A stretch of DNA of 64,000 bases from Paragonimus westermani (taxonomy: Eukaryota > Platyhelminthes > Trematoda > Plagiorchiida > Troglotrematidae). Location of the stretch: the NCBI GenBank assembly GCA_008508345.1, contig QNGE01001232.1:117574-181573 (forward strand), in the 5' to 3' direction. The position numbers and the translations under genes were made by a program. The notes under the pieces were generated by a model. That model saw nothing but the letters and a program-made list of their open reading frames with translations, did not search any database and had not been told where the DNA came from. This document shows, piece by piece, positions 1 to 13,106 of this stretch (its first letter is position 1; every line of letters starts with the position of its first letter).

Positions 1-3000
1 TCATTCTGGCTTTCCACAAATAGTAAATGGTGCGGATTAATGAATAGCACTGATTCTCCGGTTGACAAGGATATAGGAACCAATCAACCAATCATGAATT
101 ATCGAGTGCTTTGCTAAAATTTTAAGTCAATACAACTGAAAACTTTCGTGAACCACTGGCTTTGCTGAATTTAGTTATGCAATGTAACGTGAATATAACC
201 TTGGTTGCGATAATGAGGGTTTAGTTCTGAGTCACTGGTTTTTTGGCTGCCTGTTTCGAAAAAAGATCAGGTCGCCTGAACTTGCTATTGGTCATCTGGT
301 GCGGGTGACGTATTAACAGACCCTACCCTCTACAAGAGTTCCTTTTTTGACCTATCGATCCAATTTTCTCAACAGATAGAAACGGCATCCATTATGAAGT
401 AAACTTTTAAATACCGGACGTTCACTGTACGTTATTGTGCGTTACTTACTCACTAATCTAATTGGCTGTTTGACACATAATTGGGTAATCCAGACGCACC
501 TACTCGATTGGTTAGGTAGTTTCGGACTTATGAGGTAACTCAAAATCTTTCAAGTTGAGCTACCACTTTTATCAAGTTCAAACATGTAGCCGTCAAACAA
601 ACCGGATTTCGTCGGACAGAAGTTGATCAAACAATGATTGCGCTAGTTTGTTGATTTCGTAACCTCCATCAAAGTTTTGCAGTGAGTTGAACAGATCTTG
701 TCAACTGTCGACCCACTGCCTTCACTTACCAGTTTCTAACTGGGGGGGCCATAGATTCCCTCGTTAATTGCACCCATCAAAATGACACTGAACAGTTAGT
801 TTAAACAGATTAAAAGAAAAACTTATCGACGGAAGTGTGATCCGGTGGGATCCTCGTTTCAGACCATCGTCTACGAGCATGGTCATGTTGAAATTAGGAA
901 GCACACCGGAGGAATTCTTATTTTGATGATGGCAAAAGTTATGGGAGAAGGGTGAACGATATTCTGTGCATGGTAATCAACTGATTCGTCTTCAGTACTG
1001 GTTATAGAAAGCTGTATGCAAGACTCAAAACTGAACTGACCACTTGATTGGACTTTTTGGGTGTATTAAACCACCGCCGCTATGTTGAATCAGCTGAAAG
1101 CTCGGTGGTTAAGACCACGCAACTAATAGAGATATCTTGAAGAGCACTAGCTTTCCTCTCGTTTGATCTGTTCAACCCGAAAACTTTAAAGCAGATCGTT
1201 TAGATGAAGCAACTGACAAAGAAAATGTCTCCTAACGAGTTCTATATGAGCTTCAGACAGTATAACTGCGGGCCCTATCTAAAGGTGATCAGTATAACGT
1301 TACTGTTCGGAAAACTTTGATCAAAATGGACTGAAAAGGCAGGTACGCTCAATAACGATCAAAAAAGAGATAAGCAAGAGGTGGATATAAGAGACGGTTA
1401 CGAAGTAAGAATCTGGTGTGGCTTTTATCGATAACACTTGCTGTAAGATGTACCTCTTTAGCGTTCAGCCGCACAACCAAAGCGAATGCTGTAGATGAGT
1501 CTGTAAAGTACATCAGTTCAACACAGACGAATGCCGTTGCTTTTGCCAGGTAGACAGCCTCGGGTGGAGGGGTTAATGGTTGACTGATGGTCTGTTACGC
1601 ACAACAGAGTTGACACAAATAGATGCACTTGTGTGATCGTGAAGTTTATAAATCGTTATAAAATGTTCTTCTTTCGGTAACTCTTGATAGATGGTGCCAC
1701 ACATAGAGGGCCTTTAGCGGATTTTTAGTTTTTGTAGCATTATTAAAAAGCAACTTGGTTTACAAGTGGTTTACACGAATTTAGTGCAGACGAACGGAGT
1801 TGTCCTCACGAGTTACTTTTTCAGTAATACGAGACTAGACGCGCAGTAGAAGTTTAATATTGCAAGCTGAGGACCGATTTAACCAGAAACAAATTTACTT
1901 TCAAAGTAATCCCTAGATAAGAAACACTTCTCGGAGTGATCAAAAAATGATACTTTAGTGAGAGTGCTTCTTCTTGGGGTGGGGTAGGGAGCACTATCAT
2001 TCCAGGGAATTTGGGCTATGTGAGTGCAAAACACAATGAGTAGAATGACTTTGCCTTGTCTGAATCATCACAGCAAATATGCACTTATAAGAGATACCGT
2101 GACAGATGAAAACTGTCCTTGATATATTTGAAGAAATTAACCTCCTTAACATTGAGCACGCTACTAAATGAAATTAATGTGACGCCTCAAAAAGGAATCA
2201 TATAGCTATCGATCGGAGGCTGAGGTAAACAACGATAATGTCGTGGAGTCAGATAGGCTAAAGGATAGAACCTTAAAGAATGTTAAATCATTCAGTACTT
2301 GATGTTGCGCACGTTGACCGGGAAAATATTAGGTATATAGGTAGAGATAAGGATCAGATAACAACATTTTGAACCCGGGACGTGTAAACAAGCGTAAAAT
2401 AATTATGAACACTATTCTCTCCGGGTTCAGAACCAAGTTAGTACAGAAACTGTCTGGTGAATTTGGTTTGGGAACGTCGAAAACTGATAACAGGTTTAAG
2501 TAGTTCCAAAATAATTCGTAACTTATAGTCTGATTATTTCTATGTTCTCGTGGAAGGGCCTGTGGTTCATGCTGTAGTTCTCGCGCGGTTCAAAATGTAC
2601 TTAATTCAGTAAATCAGGGTGTTCATATTCGAAATATGTGATATCTTGTTCTCACATTTGAAATGGATCATGCTTAACGAGCATCGCTTACAACTTCCAG
2701 TGTATATTTGGTGGATGATAGTTTGGAATGGATCAGGGAGTGAGATATCTGGTGAATGAAACCAAGGCTTAGGTTCCCTAAACGTTTTTATATATCGCAT
2801 TCTTGCTCTCTAGAGTGAAGACCCATTGCAAACAGATTTGCTCATTTTTCGCTTTGCCCTGAGGTCAATGAACAAACGCGCTAGGCTTGGTCCAGTTAGA
2901 CTGCCCCACAGTTTCTTTTTGGAGAGACCTTTTTCAAGCCCCGAAACCACATCCTATGCTTTTCTATTCGGTTTATTTCCTCAATGCAAACAGTTGCACT

Positions 3001-4026
3001 CTGAAAAACTTATTCTTGGAGGTTTCTTCCTAGGTGACAGTCCAATAGCAGTCTTCATAGGACTGAAAAGGAAACAATACCTCATTTGATGTTTACTTCG
3101 CAGTATGATCATTAGCAAACTCTGTTGGTCCACTCACACTCCTTATCGCGCACCATTTGAACTTTGAGAGAGTGTGAGGCCACAAATAATTTACATCTCC
3201 AGTTTCGTCTGATTGTTTCATTGCAAATACGGACGCTGACACGCGATCTCCATAAATCTTACAATTTTTGGATTATCACTAGCAGTCACTACTGCCGATA
3301 CAAAACATTCAACTTTTTAAACAACTGTACACTGTGAAGTGAAAATGTGTCTGTCTACTTTGGCAGAAGAAGATTGTCTTTTATTCCCCTCCATAAGTTA
3401 CACAATACGCTCACTCATCGGCCTTCAGTTTCAATGTGTACCTCAGAGACTTTACCCATATATAATGTACGAACTACACTTAAGAAATACCAAAATCAAT
3501 TTGAATGTTTTAGCATCATAGTTGCCACAGTAACAACAATCAGTATCTGTTCGGTAAGCTTGGGTAAGTATTCTATAATGTGTCAGATTTTCAGACTAGC
3601 AAAGTTTTTGTATGAGACGAGATGGTACTGCATAGCAAATAATGCTTTTGTGCTTGCAAAACGAGCTTACGTTAGTCATCTATGAGTACGTTTGGAGAAT
3701 TCATGACCAACAACCCAGTTATATTTTATTTCATGTTAGTACATATATTTATTTAATCATTTTATTGTATTAACGTAATGATGTATTTGAAAATGATAAG
3801 TTGTGTAGTTGTCCCAAACATGCTACCACTAGCTATGATAAACAGATTTTTAATTTTTCAAACCAACACTGAATTCAGGCCAGAGGAAGAAACTGTATAT
3901 TACTGTGTAGCATGTGTCTAATCAAAGGAAACAACGCTCGGAGACTGTAACTATCACTCTCTAATCAAATACCGACAGTGTGATAGATCTGGAATCCTCG
4001 GTGCACAAATGACTGTCTACACGTTT
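1..4026. other. No recognisable gene
   Basis: This stretch is AT-rich with short scattered open frames. The frames seen at 2826-3089 and 3347-3685 show no motif, repeat or splice-flanked structure that I recognise. No repeat shared with the rest of the window was noticed. It is probably intronic or intergenic. Confidence 0.5.
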
Positions 4027-5652
4027 GTTGCATCATACCCTTGTTGCATCGTACCCTTGTTCAAAGGAAAGGGTAGCAAGCAATGCACCGACAGCTACCG
4101 CGGTATCAGCCTCTTGAGCTGTGCAGGCAAGGTGCTTGCCAGAATCCTCCTGAACCGACTGAATGCGTCCGTTCTGGAGATGAATGTTCCCGAGGAGCAG
4201 TGTGGATTTCGGTCGAGTCGGAGTACTATCGACCTGGTGTTTGCTGCTCGACAGCTTCAGGAGAAGTGCCGAGAACGGAATCAGCCCTTGTATGCCCTGT
4301 TCGTGGACTTCACCAAAGCGTTCGATTCCGTGAACCGCGAGGCGCTGTGGACGGTGCTTGGTAAGTTTGGATGTCCAGGTAAGTTCGTCAATATGGTTAG
4401 ATTGTTGCATGCGGGCATGAAGGCGAAGGTGCAATCGTGTGGATCGACCTCTGATGATTTCGACATCGTCACTGGCGTGAAGCAGGGTTGTGTTCTAGCC
4501 CCAGCCCTATTTAGTTTATATTTGACTGCGATGGTAACAGTTGCTTTTCAGAACTCTGGAGAGGATGGCGTCGAGGTGGAGTACCGGACGGACGGGCGTC
4601 TGTTGAATATCCGACGATTTGGCGCCTCAACCCGGCTGCAGACCTCAAGGATGCGGATGCTTCTGTTCGCCGATGACAGCGCCTTGCTAGCGCACAGCGA
4701 AGAAGAGCTGCAACGTCTAGCTACAGCATTCGCTTCGGCAGCATCGAAGTTCGGGTTGGACATCAACACAGGTAAGACGTATTCGTTTTTTCAGCCTTCT
4801 CCTGGTGGAGGTGCTGCTTGTGTACCTCCACCCGAAATTCGCATCGCTGGAGACACTGTGAATGGCTGCGGGGATTTTTGCTACTTGGGTAGCAACTTGT
4901 CGACAGATCTGTCCGTGGACCGCGAGTTGAGAGCGCGTGTGGCAAAGGCTAGCGCTGCTTTCGGACGTCTTGAAAGGCGTGTCTGGAAGAATCACAGCCT
5001 GAAGATGGCCACGAAGTTGTGTGTCTACCGCTCAATGGTGCTGTCTATCCTGCTGTACGGCAGTGAGACGTGGACACTGTATCAGCGGAACGTGAGCTAT
5101 TTGAGCCGTTTCCATGTTCAGTGTCTGAGGCGCATCTTGGGTATTCGGTGGTCGGACATGATTCCGAACACTGAGGTAATGCGGCGAGCGGACATGGACG
5201 GGATGGAAGCCATGTTGATGCTGAACCAGCTCCGTTGGCTCGGTCACGTCCGTCGGATGGGCGATGACCGTATCCCGAAGCAGTTACTGTACGGACAAGT
5301 GAAGTCAGGTAAGCGAAATCCCGGTGGCCAGAAGCGGAGGTACCAGGATGTTGTGCAGGTAAGTCTTTCACGTTGTAACATTGATTTTAGATGTTGGGAA
5401 GATTTGGCGTTGAACCGGACGGCCTGGAGGAATACGGTTCGGGCGGGCGTCCGAGCGTTCAACGAGCAACTATTGCGTGGTCGCGAGCGGAAGCGTGCGG
5501 TACGCAAAGGAACCATCGGTGCCATAGGTCGCGGTGACGTGACTATATGGCGTTGTGATGTGTGCGGCCGCGAATGCGCTGGCCGTTTGGGGCTGGTAGG
5601 TCACCAACGTACTCATAGTACCCCGTCGGCGAAGAGGCGGCGAGTACGCTAG
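4009..5652 (+). CDS. LINE reverse transcriptase, partial, open frame with C-terminal C2H2 finger
   Basis: The frame is open for 547 codons. LINE homology starts near residue 14, so the nominal start is fortuitous and the true N-terminus, with the AP endonuclease, is missing. RT motifs appear in order: a FKGKG-type entry motif near residue 18, FVDFTKAFDSV with catalytic Asp100, GVKQGCVLAPALFSLYL near 156-172, and the catalytic box FADD at 220-223 with both aspartates kept. A conserved LRWLGHVRRM motif follows in the thumb or connection region. The C-terminus holds one classical zinc finger, Cys516-x2-Cys519-x12-His532-x3-His536, followed by a basic tail. There are no stops or frameshifts, which suggests recent insertion. 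Without a promoter and endonuclease the copy cannot move on its own. Known function of the family: copying its own RNA into nicked chromosomal DNA. Confidence 0.9.
   Translation: MTVYTFVASYPCCIVPLFKGKGSKQCTDSYRGISLLSCAGKVLARILLNRLNASVLEMNVPEEQCGFRSSRSTIDLVFAARQLQEKCRERNQPLYALFVDFTKAFDSVNREALWTVLGKFGCPGKFVNMVRLLHAGMKAKVQSCGSTSDDFDIVTGVKQGCVLAPALFSLYLTAMVTVAFQNSGEDGVEVEYRTDGRLLNIRRFGASTRLQTSRMRMLLFADDSALLAHSEEELQRLATAFASAASKFGLDINTGKTYSFFQPSPGGGAACVPPPEIRIAGDTVNGCGDFCYLGSNLSTDLSVDRELRARVAKASAAFGRLERRVWKNHSLKMATKLCVYRSMVLSILLYGSETWTLYQRNVSYLSRFHVQCLRRILGIRWSDMIPNTEVMRRADMDGMEAMLMLNQLRWLGHVRRMGDDRIPKQLLYGQVKSGKRNPGGQKRRYQDVVQVSLSRCNIDFRCWEDLALNRTAWRNTVRAGVRAFNEQLLRGRERKRAVRKGTIGAIGRGDVTIWRCDVCGRECAGRLGLVGHQRTHSTPSAKRRRVR
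4027..4058 (+). repeat. 16-bp tandem duplication at the LINE 5' junction
   Basis: Two consecutive 16-base units (4027-4042 and 4043-4058) differ at one position. The second unit reads directly into LINE coding sequence; the first sits just outside the part that aligns with the LINE family. This could be a microduplication made during 5'-truncated insertion, or chance. Confidence 0.5.
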
Positions 5653-6229
5653 GCTCAGGTAGGTCAAATCGGTATACCTATTCTACTTCTGTTAATGACT
5701 GCATCGGCCAACATCGTGGTCATTGACAATTAATCCGCTCTTCTTTTCAGAAACCTGAGTGTCTGTGGTCTTCTACCCATTCTTTTCTCCGGCTTTGTTG
5801 ATGTAATGTATGATGAATGGTCTGCCTGGCTTTTCATAGTCCAATGAGAACTTTGCTTTTCATCCTTATCTTCTCTGGGATGCACTAACCTGCACCCCTA
5901 TACTGCAACGCTTCTTGTATTACACTTCAAAAATCTTTCTTCTCAGTGTAGATCTCGTCATTGCAGCCTCTCTGTTTAGTTTCCGAGAGATAAGAGTTTC
6001 CTTTCCTTATTAGCCAATCAAGTGGCTAACCAGCATTGGCTGGCTGGACACAAAGGCCCCACTGGCACACCTCCCGGTCTTATTCCTTCGGGTTTACACT
6101 GGATATGTGGTGTGTTGGTGGAACTGCAATTGGTGCAGCGCAAGCCAATTGCGGAGATGGCTGAGCGCAGGCGTCCTTTGGCTTCGGTCATTGTGACAGG
6201 CTAATCCGAATCGGATGCTGCCAACCGTG
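4043..6229 (+). mobile_element. 5'-truncated APE-type LINE, copy 1
   Basis: This is a non-LTR retrotransposon lacking its endonuclease half. It enters abruptly inside the reverse transcriptase domain and runs through the RT palm, thumb, a C-terminal zinc finger and a 3' untranslated region of about 575 bases. The whole stretch matches a second truncated copy at 54216-55433, and its first part matches the 3' half of the copy at 56104-58276. The right edge is where similarity with the 54-55 kb copy stops. The sequence is clearly more GC-rich than its surroundings. 5' truncation is the usual outcome of target-primed reverse transcription. The clade is probably RTE-like, judged from the C-terminal LRWLGHV-type motif and the terminal zinc finger; that assignment is inference. 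Confidence 0.9.
5653..6229 (+). repeat. LINE 3' untranslated region, copy 1
   Basis: This non-coding tail matches 54868-55433 over nearly its whole length, including the frames at 6022-6204 and 55161-55406, which are parallel only because the DNA is homologous. It is the part of the LINE expected to be recognised by the RT. I saw no clear poly(A) or microsatellite tail at the right edge. Confidence 0.75.
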
Positions 6230-9200
6230 CATCATGTGCTTCGCATGTGAACAAAAAGTCTGTCCTGTAGCACAGTATTCAGTGTGGTCGTTGGTGGTTG
6301 TATGAGACTTCAAGGCGGCCAAACGATGACGCGGTCACGGGCTATGAAAGCCTCGTTCCCCCGCTGATCAAGATCGGTTAGTGACGTTTACCAAGCTGGA
6401 AAGTTCCCGACCTTTCAAAAAGCTGACTGGAAACACTTTTGGACTGGGTAGAGTGTCATAGTCAGTGGCTAGCCTGTATCCAAAAGATGATCGACCCTTC
6501 TTTTTCACAACACTTCCTCGTTTTGTTTTCTCTCCCTTTTCCCTCCGAACATTTATGCTCGCTGTCCCGTTATTTTGTGGACTATCTTCAGGACTAACAA
6601 TAACCTTAGCCATGGTACCCACAAATACAGCTCAAAGCTCGGAATGATTATGACAGCATTGATGCCAAACTTTACCACCTTTGGTCTGTCTGCCAAAATG
6701 CCATGTACTTTCCGAAGTAGATTAAACATGAAATTAATTAGCTGATCTAATCCGACTGTAACCTATATTCACCACTGACTCACACTCACTGGAATGGTGT
6801 TTTACATCGCATTCCACTTCGCATTTGAATTCACTGAACTTGTTTGAAATGGTGATTAAACTGCAGTTATAGTTTTCAACCTAGGTGCGTAAAATAAGAC
6901 TTGCTTGATTCAAGAACATAATAAGAATGATAAAAATTGCATATGCTCGAATGGGATTCTGAAAGACATCGATTTGGGATGACGTGTGTAAACAGAGCAC
7001 TGGTATATACTAAAACAATTTTCGGATTCCGTTTTGTCATTAGTTAACTGCCAGTTAGTAGAGACCAATGCAGACCGCGAAGCAGAGGATTCCAAGTTCA
7101 TCCGAAGTCCATTATCCGTTTTTGTAGCTGTCTGCGGTGAAACCACTCGTGAAACAGTCGTGCGCTATTGCGCTCAAGTTCAAGAAGACTCAACATGTGG
7201 CAGTACTTTGCGAGATTGCTAGGCTTTATTTGACTGAAGCAGCTAGTAGTTTTATAACTAGACCTACTCATGTTTAATCACCTTTGCTTGTGTATTTGTA
7301 TGATGTTGGCGTCAGGGCTGTATGAGCAGTCGACGTTAAAAACAGTGGTGAGCCTGACCCAGTCCGAAATCGAATGTTGACATCCATACGTCTACAAATC
7401 GGTTCAAGTTGGATTCAAGCAGAATTATACTCTTGTAATTAGGCTTTTGTATACCGACGTGTTGATTCGAGTTTGTACAAAGACGCACGAAAAAGTTATT
7501 ACAGGCAGTACATCTGTTTTCACGTCATACACTCTGTGGCATATTTTTGGTTATCAAATGAGACCACACTTTTTAAGGCAGCTAACTGAATGCAGGTTAT
7601 GGTAAGACAACAAACCGTTTGCTTTTTCCTATGAACAAACAGTGGACTCGCGACCGTTTATCGCATTAAAAATTGTAACAGCTTTCAAAATAATTGGATG
7701 CATTCCTGAATCAGTTGAGATAGTTGAGAAATCAATTAGGGGATTTATAATCCATTGTTTTACAAGAAGGTGGTAATGAACAGTGAACGATCAGGAACTT
7801 AAAAAGTACTTTATCGGATCAACGAAGATGATGGTAAACTCGATAGTCAACACATTTAAACTGGATAAGCACGTGAACAAAACTCTCTCTTATTACACTG
7901 AGGCTCATTCAGTTGACTTGAGTAGATTTCTACGAATTAGTCATAAAGTGTCTGTTTAGATAGCGTAAGTAGTGCAGGATAATTGCCGCATGAACACGAT
8001 CAATTTTATGCTTTCTCTTTGCTACCCATCAGGATACTTTCGTTCCGCATACGTTTTGTAGGGTGCTTTCGACATTCGCACTAATCTTAAGGTTCTACCA
8101 AGTATGTAGTAGGCCGTAAAAATGACCCGCGAATGAGTTATCATTCTCTGACCTAACAAGCCATCTCAAACACAATAAGTTAACATCAGTATAAGTCACC
8201 ATCGAAAAACTGACTTACGAAAAAAGATACACTAAAACGAATTTACAAAAATGTCTCCATGTTCAGTACTAGTTACTTATTTCAGTTTCCAGGTATCGCA
8301 AATACTTTTCTTCAGGATAGTTCACATTGGATTGTTGCAGGTCAGAGCAACCCAGTGGTTGGAAACGGTACAATTTTCCGGGTTTGTTAGACTAAATAGT
8401 GTTACACTCAGATACCAGAACTTTTAAATTCGTTTTTACAAAACTTGGTACGGAATTCTTTTTACACGGATTTTACAATACTTTATCGTTACTCGTCAAC
8501 TGTTCCGTAAGTTCAACAACAACTTAACCAGAATGGAAAACTTTGCTTTCACCGTTATCAGATCGATGTTACAGCGTGTACTTTCGAAGTGAGTGAGTAG
8601 CTCTATCAGTGCGTAAAAATAGCCGTGATTGGAAGTTTGCGTGGGATGCGTCGATCATGTTCAGCGTAGGGTCAGTGAAAATGTAGTCAACAGGTTCGCC
8701 TTGGGAAACAAATGAGGTTACCATGAATCAGGTAGAAAAAATGACCTCTGCAAAGAACAGAATTAAAGTTTGATACCTATGCTTTAAATAAGACTGAAAA
8801 AATATCAGAATACGTAATCTTCATTGACAGATGACTTTCAACCAAGATGGTTTAACGGTCGAATGGATAAGCAAATAATGTTTGTTTTTAAATTTGAGCT
8901 ACTAACTAGTAACAGTAGTAAAAACTCAATGGACGCCGTGTGTCTGGTTAGGTCTCAAACTGTGATTTTTTCCGGACCAACATTTCGTGCATGTTGGACA
9001 CACATGGGCGTGCAACTAATTTGAAAAAATCATCGCAATTCTTGTTCAGGGTGGAATCCACAGCGTAGAGAATAAGACAGGTGGATAGAAGATGAAGGCT
9101 TGGGGTTAATGATTGCCAGCGTAGCGCAAGCATCAACACAAATAAGTTTTGAACAAACTGAAGGGGATTAAGGCGTTTACTGACCAAAGACCACAAGAAC

Positions 9201-12200
9201 CGAGCATGCGTTTCCAGTTGCATTAAGAAGTCACTGAGAAAGTGTCATAAACGTCTACTATGTATCCAAATTGAATAATTTATTTCACTACTGATGCTGT
9301 TGAGTGATGTTCGTTACTGTCCACACAGACGACCATAGTTTCCATTTGATTAGGCTACTTGGGAATATGCTTCTTAATGAGAGCAGCTAGTTGCCGGCTC
9401 GTCCTCGAACTGCAGTCTCTCAATTAATTGCAGTAAACATAGATTGTTCATTGTTAATCTAGTAGACGGGTAAAGCTCTGGTTCACTGCACCATACATAA
9501 TTTTGCGCCATTTTGTCTTGGATACACAGATTATTGCAGGATTCTTTGTGACTGATCAGTTGTTATGTTGAATTGGGAGCTGCAGGTGAACTGCCATCTT
9601 TAATGAAATCTGTGCAAGTATTTCCTGATAAATAACGCTGATGTGTTTGCTGATAAAGGATAACATCAGGTCGTCAATCCAGAGCGCTTATAATTAAGTA
9701 GTCATCATTCCAATTCAAGTAGCACAGGAGATCATCCAACATGTCTTTTGTAGGCTATCACTGTTCACAATTTCCCAGCTTTCATCTTTTTTTCATCTTG
9801 CATGGTGAGAGTGGAAATGAAACAATCGTACTTGTGTTAATTACTAACCGCAGATTGTAGTAACAGTACGTCATATCTCACCATCTACTGTACTCACGTT
9901 ATCAATCCTTCGTGGCTTGCTTACAGTCAGGTGATCAACAGCCCAGATTGGCTTTTTGTCCAGTATCGTTTACATTTTAGTTTATAGGTTTAGTAAATTG
10001 GGTAACAATTTAGGTTAACTAAGTTTACGTCTTACATAATCACACACATTCAATGGTATTTAGATTTCGTGAGCAAGTTGAACAAAAGTCTGTTTTTCCG
10101 CAGTCTTTTTCCGATTATATATCGCTCAATCTGGATGGATGAACGACAGCTTAGATTATTCCAGTAGATGTTAACTCAAACGTATTTGTATGGAGGCTAA
10201 AAGCCCATGCGTTCTATGAAGCGTATACTCATAAATGCAAGTATCAACCTTTGTTGTTCTATTCACTACTTCCAGAAAGGTGGTAACAACTACCGCGCAT
10301 CTGTGAGCCATCAAATGGTTCTATCAGACTTTTCTGTAATTTTAATTCTTGACAATAAACCAACCAACTGTTCTTTGGAGCTTTTCCAGCCAGGTATTCC
10401 ACTGACCATTATTTCGAAATTTTCCATTTAGATATATATTGGTATAATCATTCCTGGTTAAGACCTGTGTCTAAGTTGAATGCAAACTCACTATGTGTAA
10501 GAAATTGCTGCTCAAGAAATGGACACGTAAGAAAAATAATCTGGCTAGTATGATGAAGGTAGACGACAAACTTAGTATGATTTTGGATACAGGTGCTGTC
10601 TAGCCTTGCGTACATTCTCTTTAAAGATCAATTTAACAAGAAGATCTAGGTTGTTTTCAGAATGTTTTATTTACAAGAACACTGTGCGTGATGTCATCGA
10701 TCACAGTGGAAATTGGGTGTTTTTTATTTGTGTGCGACAGGCCTGGGAGTTGGTTCTTCGACCAGATCGGGATATATTTAAGTTGTCATTTACGGCCAAC
10801 TTTGAGTTACCTACTATTGAAATGGAGTGCATGTCCAAGTTCGCATGTAAACAATGTGCTGTACAGAAACTTGAGTAAGCACTATTTTGAGAGGATGGTG
10901 ATCTAGTTGTGAGCGTCTTACAAGCTTGAGAAAAATTGCGTGATTAATTCTGTCAGTATGCCAGCGTTGGATCATCGGATTCAGCTTCGATGAATAGTTT
11001 ACCGAAGCACATTTTATGCACATTTCTCAGGATGATGTGTAACCACTAGCTTTCAAGATTAAAATATTCGCAAATATACGATTCATGTCATTCAAGCTAT
11101 CGTTTCATACGTAGCAAGCTGTGCTTCAAATAAGTTAAAAAGAGACATCAGTAGTAGTTATTTGTTATTAAGAATACATCCTCAGCACACTCATATTTAT
11201 AGGTGGAAATCAACGTCAACTTGAGTCCTAACAGAGAAGTCATCATATAATGACTATGAATACTTAAGAATCTCAGTGTAACCAATGAAAATTATTGTCT
11301 AACTGTCAGAATTGTTTTCTTGACTCCCACGTTTTTGTTTGGCACTAGTACATGGCAATAACTGGCGAGTAAACCATATGTGGGAAATAGTGCGATTTAA
11401 TTAACGATACGCGCGACTTCGTGATATTTGGAAACCCAAATGCATCACCTAACTGACACTTGCTTTACTTCGCCCTTCATCGATATAGTTCGATCAGCGC
11501 TGGTTGTTTATCGTCTATCTTTTTTGCATAACTGATCATAACAAAGTCCTGTCCACCATTTAATCAAACACCCTTTTCACTGTTTATATTTTACTTACCA
11601 ACTTACTAGTCCTTAATTAATTCCGTGCGACCGCATCAGCCTCAAACGACAGTCAGTCAAAAACAAATGTGCCAGCTAAAAACTCGTTTCTACGGCCGAT
11701 CCATTCATTGACACACAAAATTGGAGAACAAGTTGAAGTGACAGATATAGTATTTAAAATGTACATCACACAAACTCTACGTTCAATAGAGCGATCACTG
11801 GAAGTCAATGTACGATGTTGATGATACATTACTAATACCTCAATTGATATTCTTGTGGGATTCAAAGGGTCATACATTCTTTTTCAGCGGTTACAAGTGC
11901 AGCGAGATCATACCCACTTGCTTGCTGACTTTAAAATACAACAGAGACTACAGTTGCTCTACTGTACAAAACACTTGTTTTAAAACTACAGAAACTCACT
12001 GATTCAAACTTCCAGGTGCTGTGTATTATTCTTTTTATCAAAAGTTAACACAGAAATTTTGAACGTAGTGACTTGTGTAACAGACTAGTTGACGCACTCG
12101 GAGTACAGTGATTCAGTCCGATTAATGACGCCACTATAGTTGCTAATAAAGGAGCAGAAGATCAGTCTGTCGAATGACATAGTGAATGATGTCGTCTGGT

Positions 12201-12848
12201 ACAAAACGTATACACAGCCGTTGCTCAAGGGCAGATTTCAATAGGAGAGAGGAGATATTTTAGACCAGTGGTCGATAGCTTCTCCTCACCCTCTTAGCTC
12301 CTTCACATTCAATCAACGCGATCCGTAAGAGAGATGTTTGAGTGGGCGTTTATTGTGGGACGATGGTGGGGAAGAAGATGAAACAAGCAAGCGTACCGTA
12401 GTGTCTCTGAAAATAGAGAGCTGCTCACCAGGATAGGATGAAAGCGTACGGCTCTGTGGTAGTGGACACAATCCTACACAACCTGTCTGTTTACACTCCT
12501 TGGTCCTGATCGATTTATTAAAAAGGAATGATGATCATTCAGAGGTCTAGATACACATAGGAAGCAGAATTTGATCGATGCAGTTAGAAATACTTTACTC
12601 TCGTTGTTTATAATCCAAATTAGAATTTGTGTTTTGGGCAAACACACACGATAGAAGACTAGGGGTAGCAGACATGTACTAGCCAAGTCTTAATCCTAAT
12701 GACGGAAAACTATTGATATAAATTAGTATGGTATATGTAGACCTTTGAATGTCAATTTCTGTAACATTCCGCACTATGTTTAACTCGTGCCAGCAAACGA
12801 AAAACTGTAGTCACCATGTTTCCATGACATCTTCACAACTATTGACCA
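6230..12848. other. No recognisable gene
   Basis: About 6.6 kb of AT-rich sequence without a supported gene or a repeat that I can pair within the window. A minus-strand frame at 8948-9223 is leucine-rich but has no splice context or motif that I trust. It is probably intron or intergenic DNA. Confidence 0.45.
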
Positions 12849-13106
12849 TCAGACACGCATCCGCATAGTGTGAGGTGTTGTATAGTGATTAGTAAAGAAT
12901 GGTTGGCCATTAAATTCGAAGGATTTTGATAGTGCAGTTTTTGTGCAGCTCTTTCCACGTACGGTTGTTAGATCTGCTTGAATGTTGTTTACTACAAGCG
13001 GTTTGGCTTCGCTGTCCAGTTTTGAAAGTGATTTTCCATATAAATATAAACTGTTATATAACATTACCAGTGAAACAGCCAAAACAGTTTGAACCAAAAC
13101 AACCAT
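12849..13106 (-). CDS. Possible small ORF with N-terminal hydrophobic segment
   Basis: An ATG-to-stop frame of 85 codons. Residues 2-24 or so form a continuous hydrophobic stretch that could be a signal anchor or signal peptide. The rest is hydrophilic and ends in a basic tail. No family was recognised. No promoter or splice signal clearly supports it, and a hydrophobic frame of this size can arise by chance in AT-rich DNA. It is kept only as a candidate. Confidence 0.15.
   Translation of the reverse strand: MVVLVQTVLAVSLVMLYNSLYLYGKSLSKLDSEAKPLVVNNIQADLTTVRGKSCTKTALSKSFEFNGQPFFTNHYTTPHTMRMRV

Noticed and set aside
4033..5667. Many antisense and shifted frames over LINE copy 1
   Set aside because: They are shadows of the GC-rich RT gene on the plus strand.
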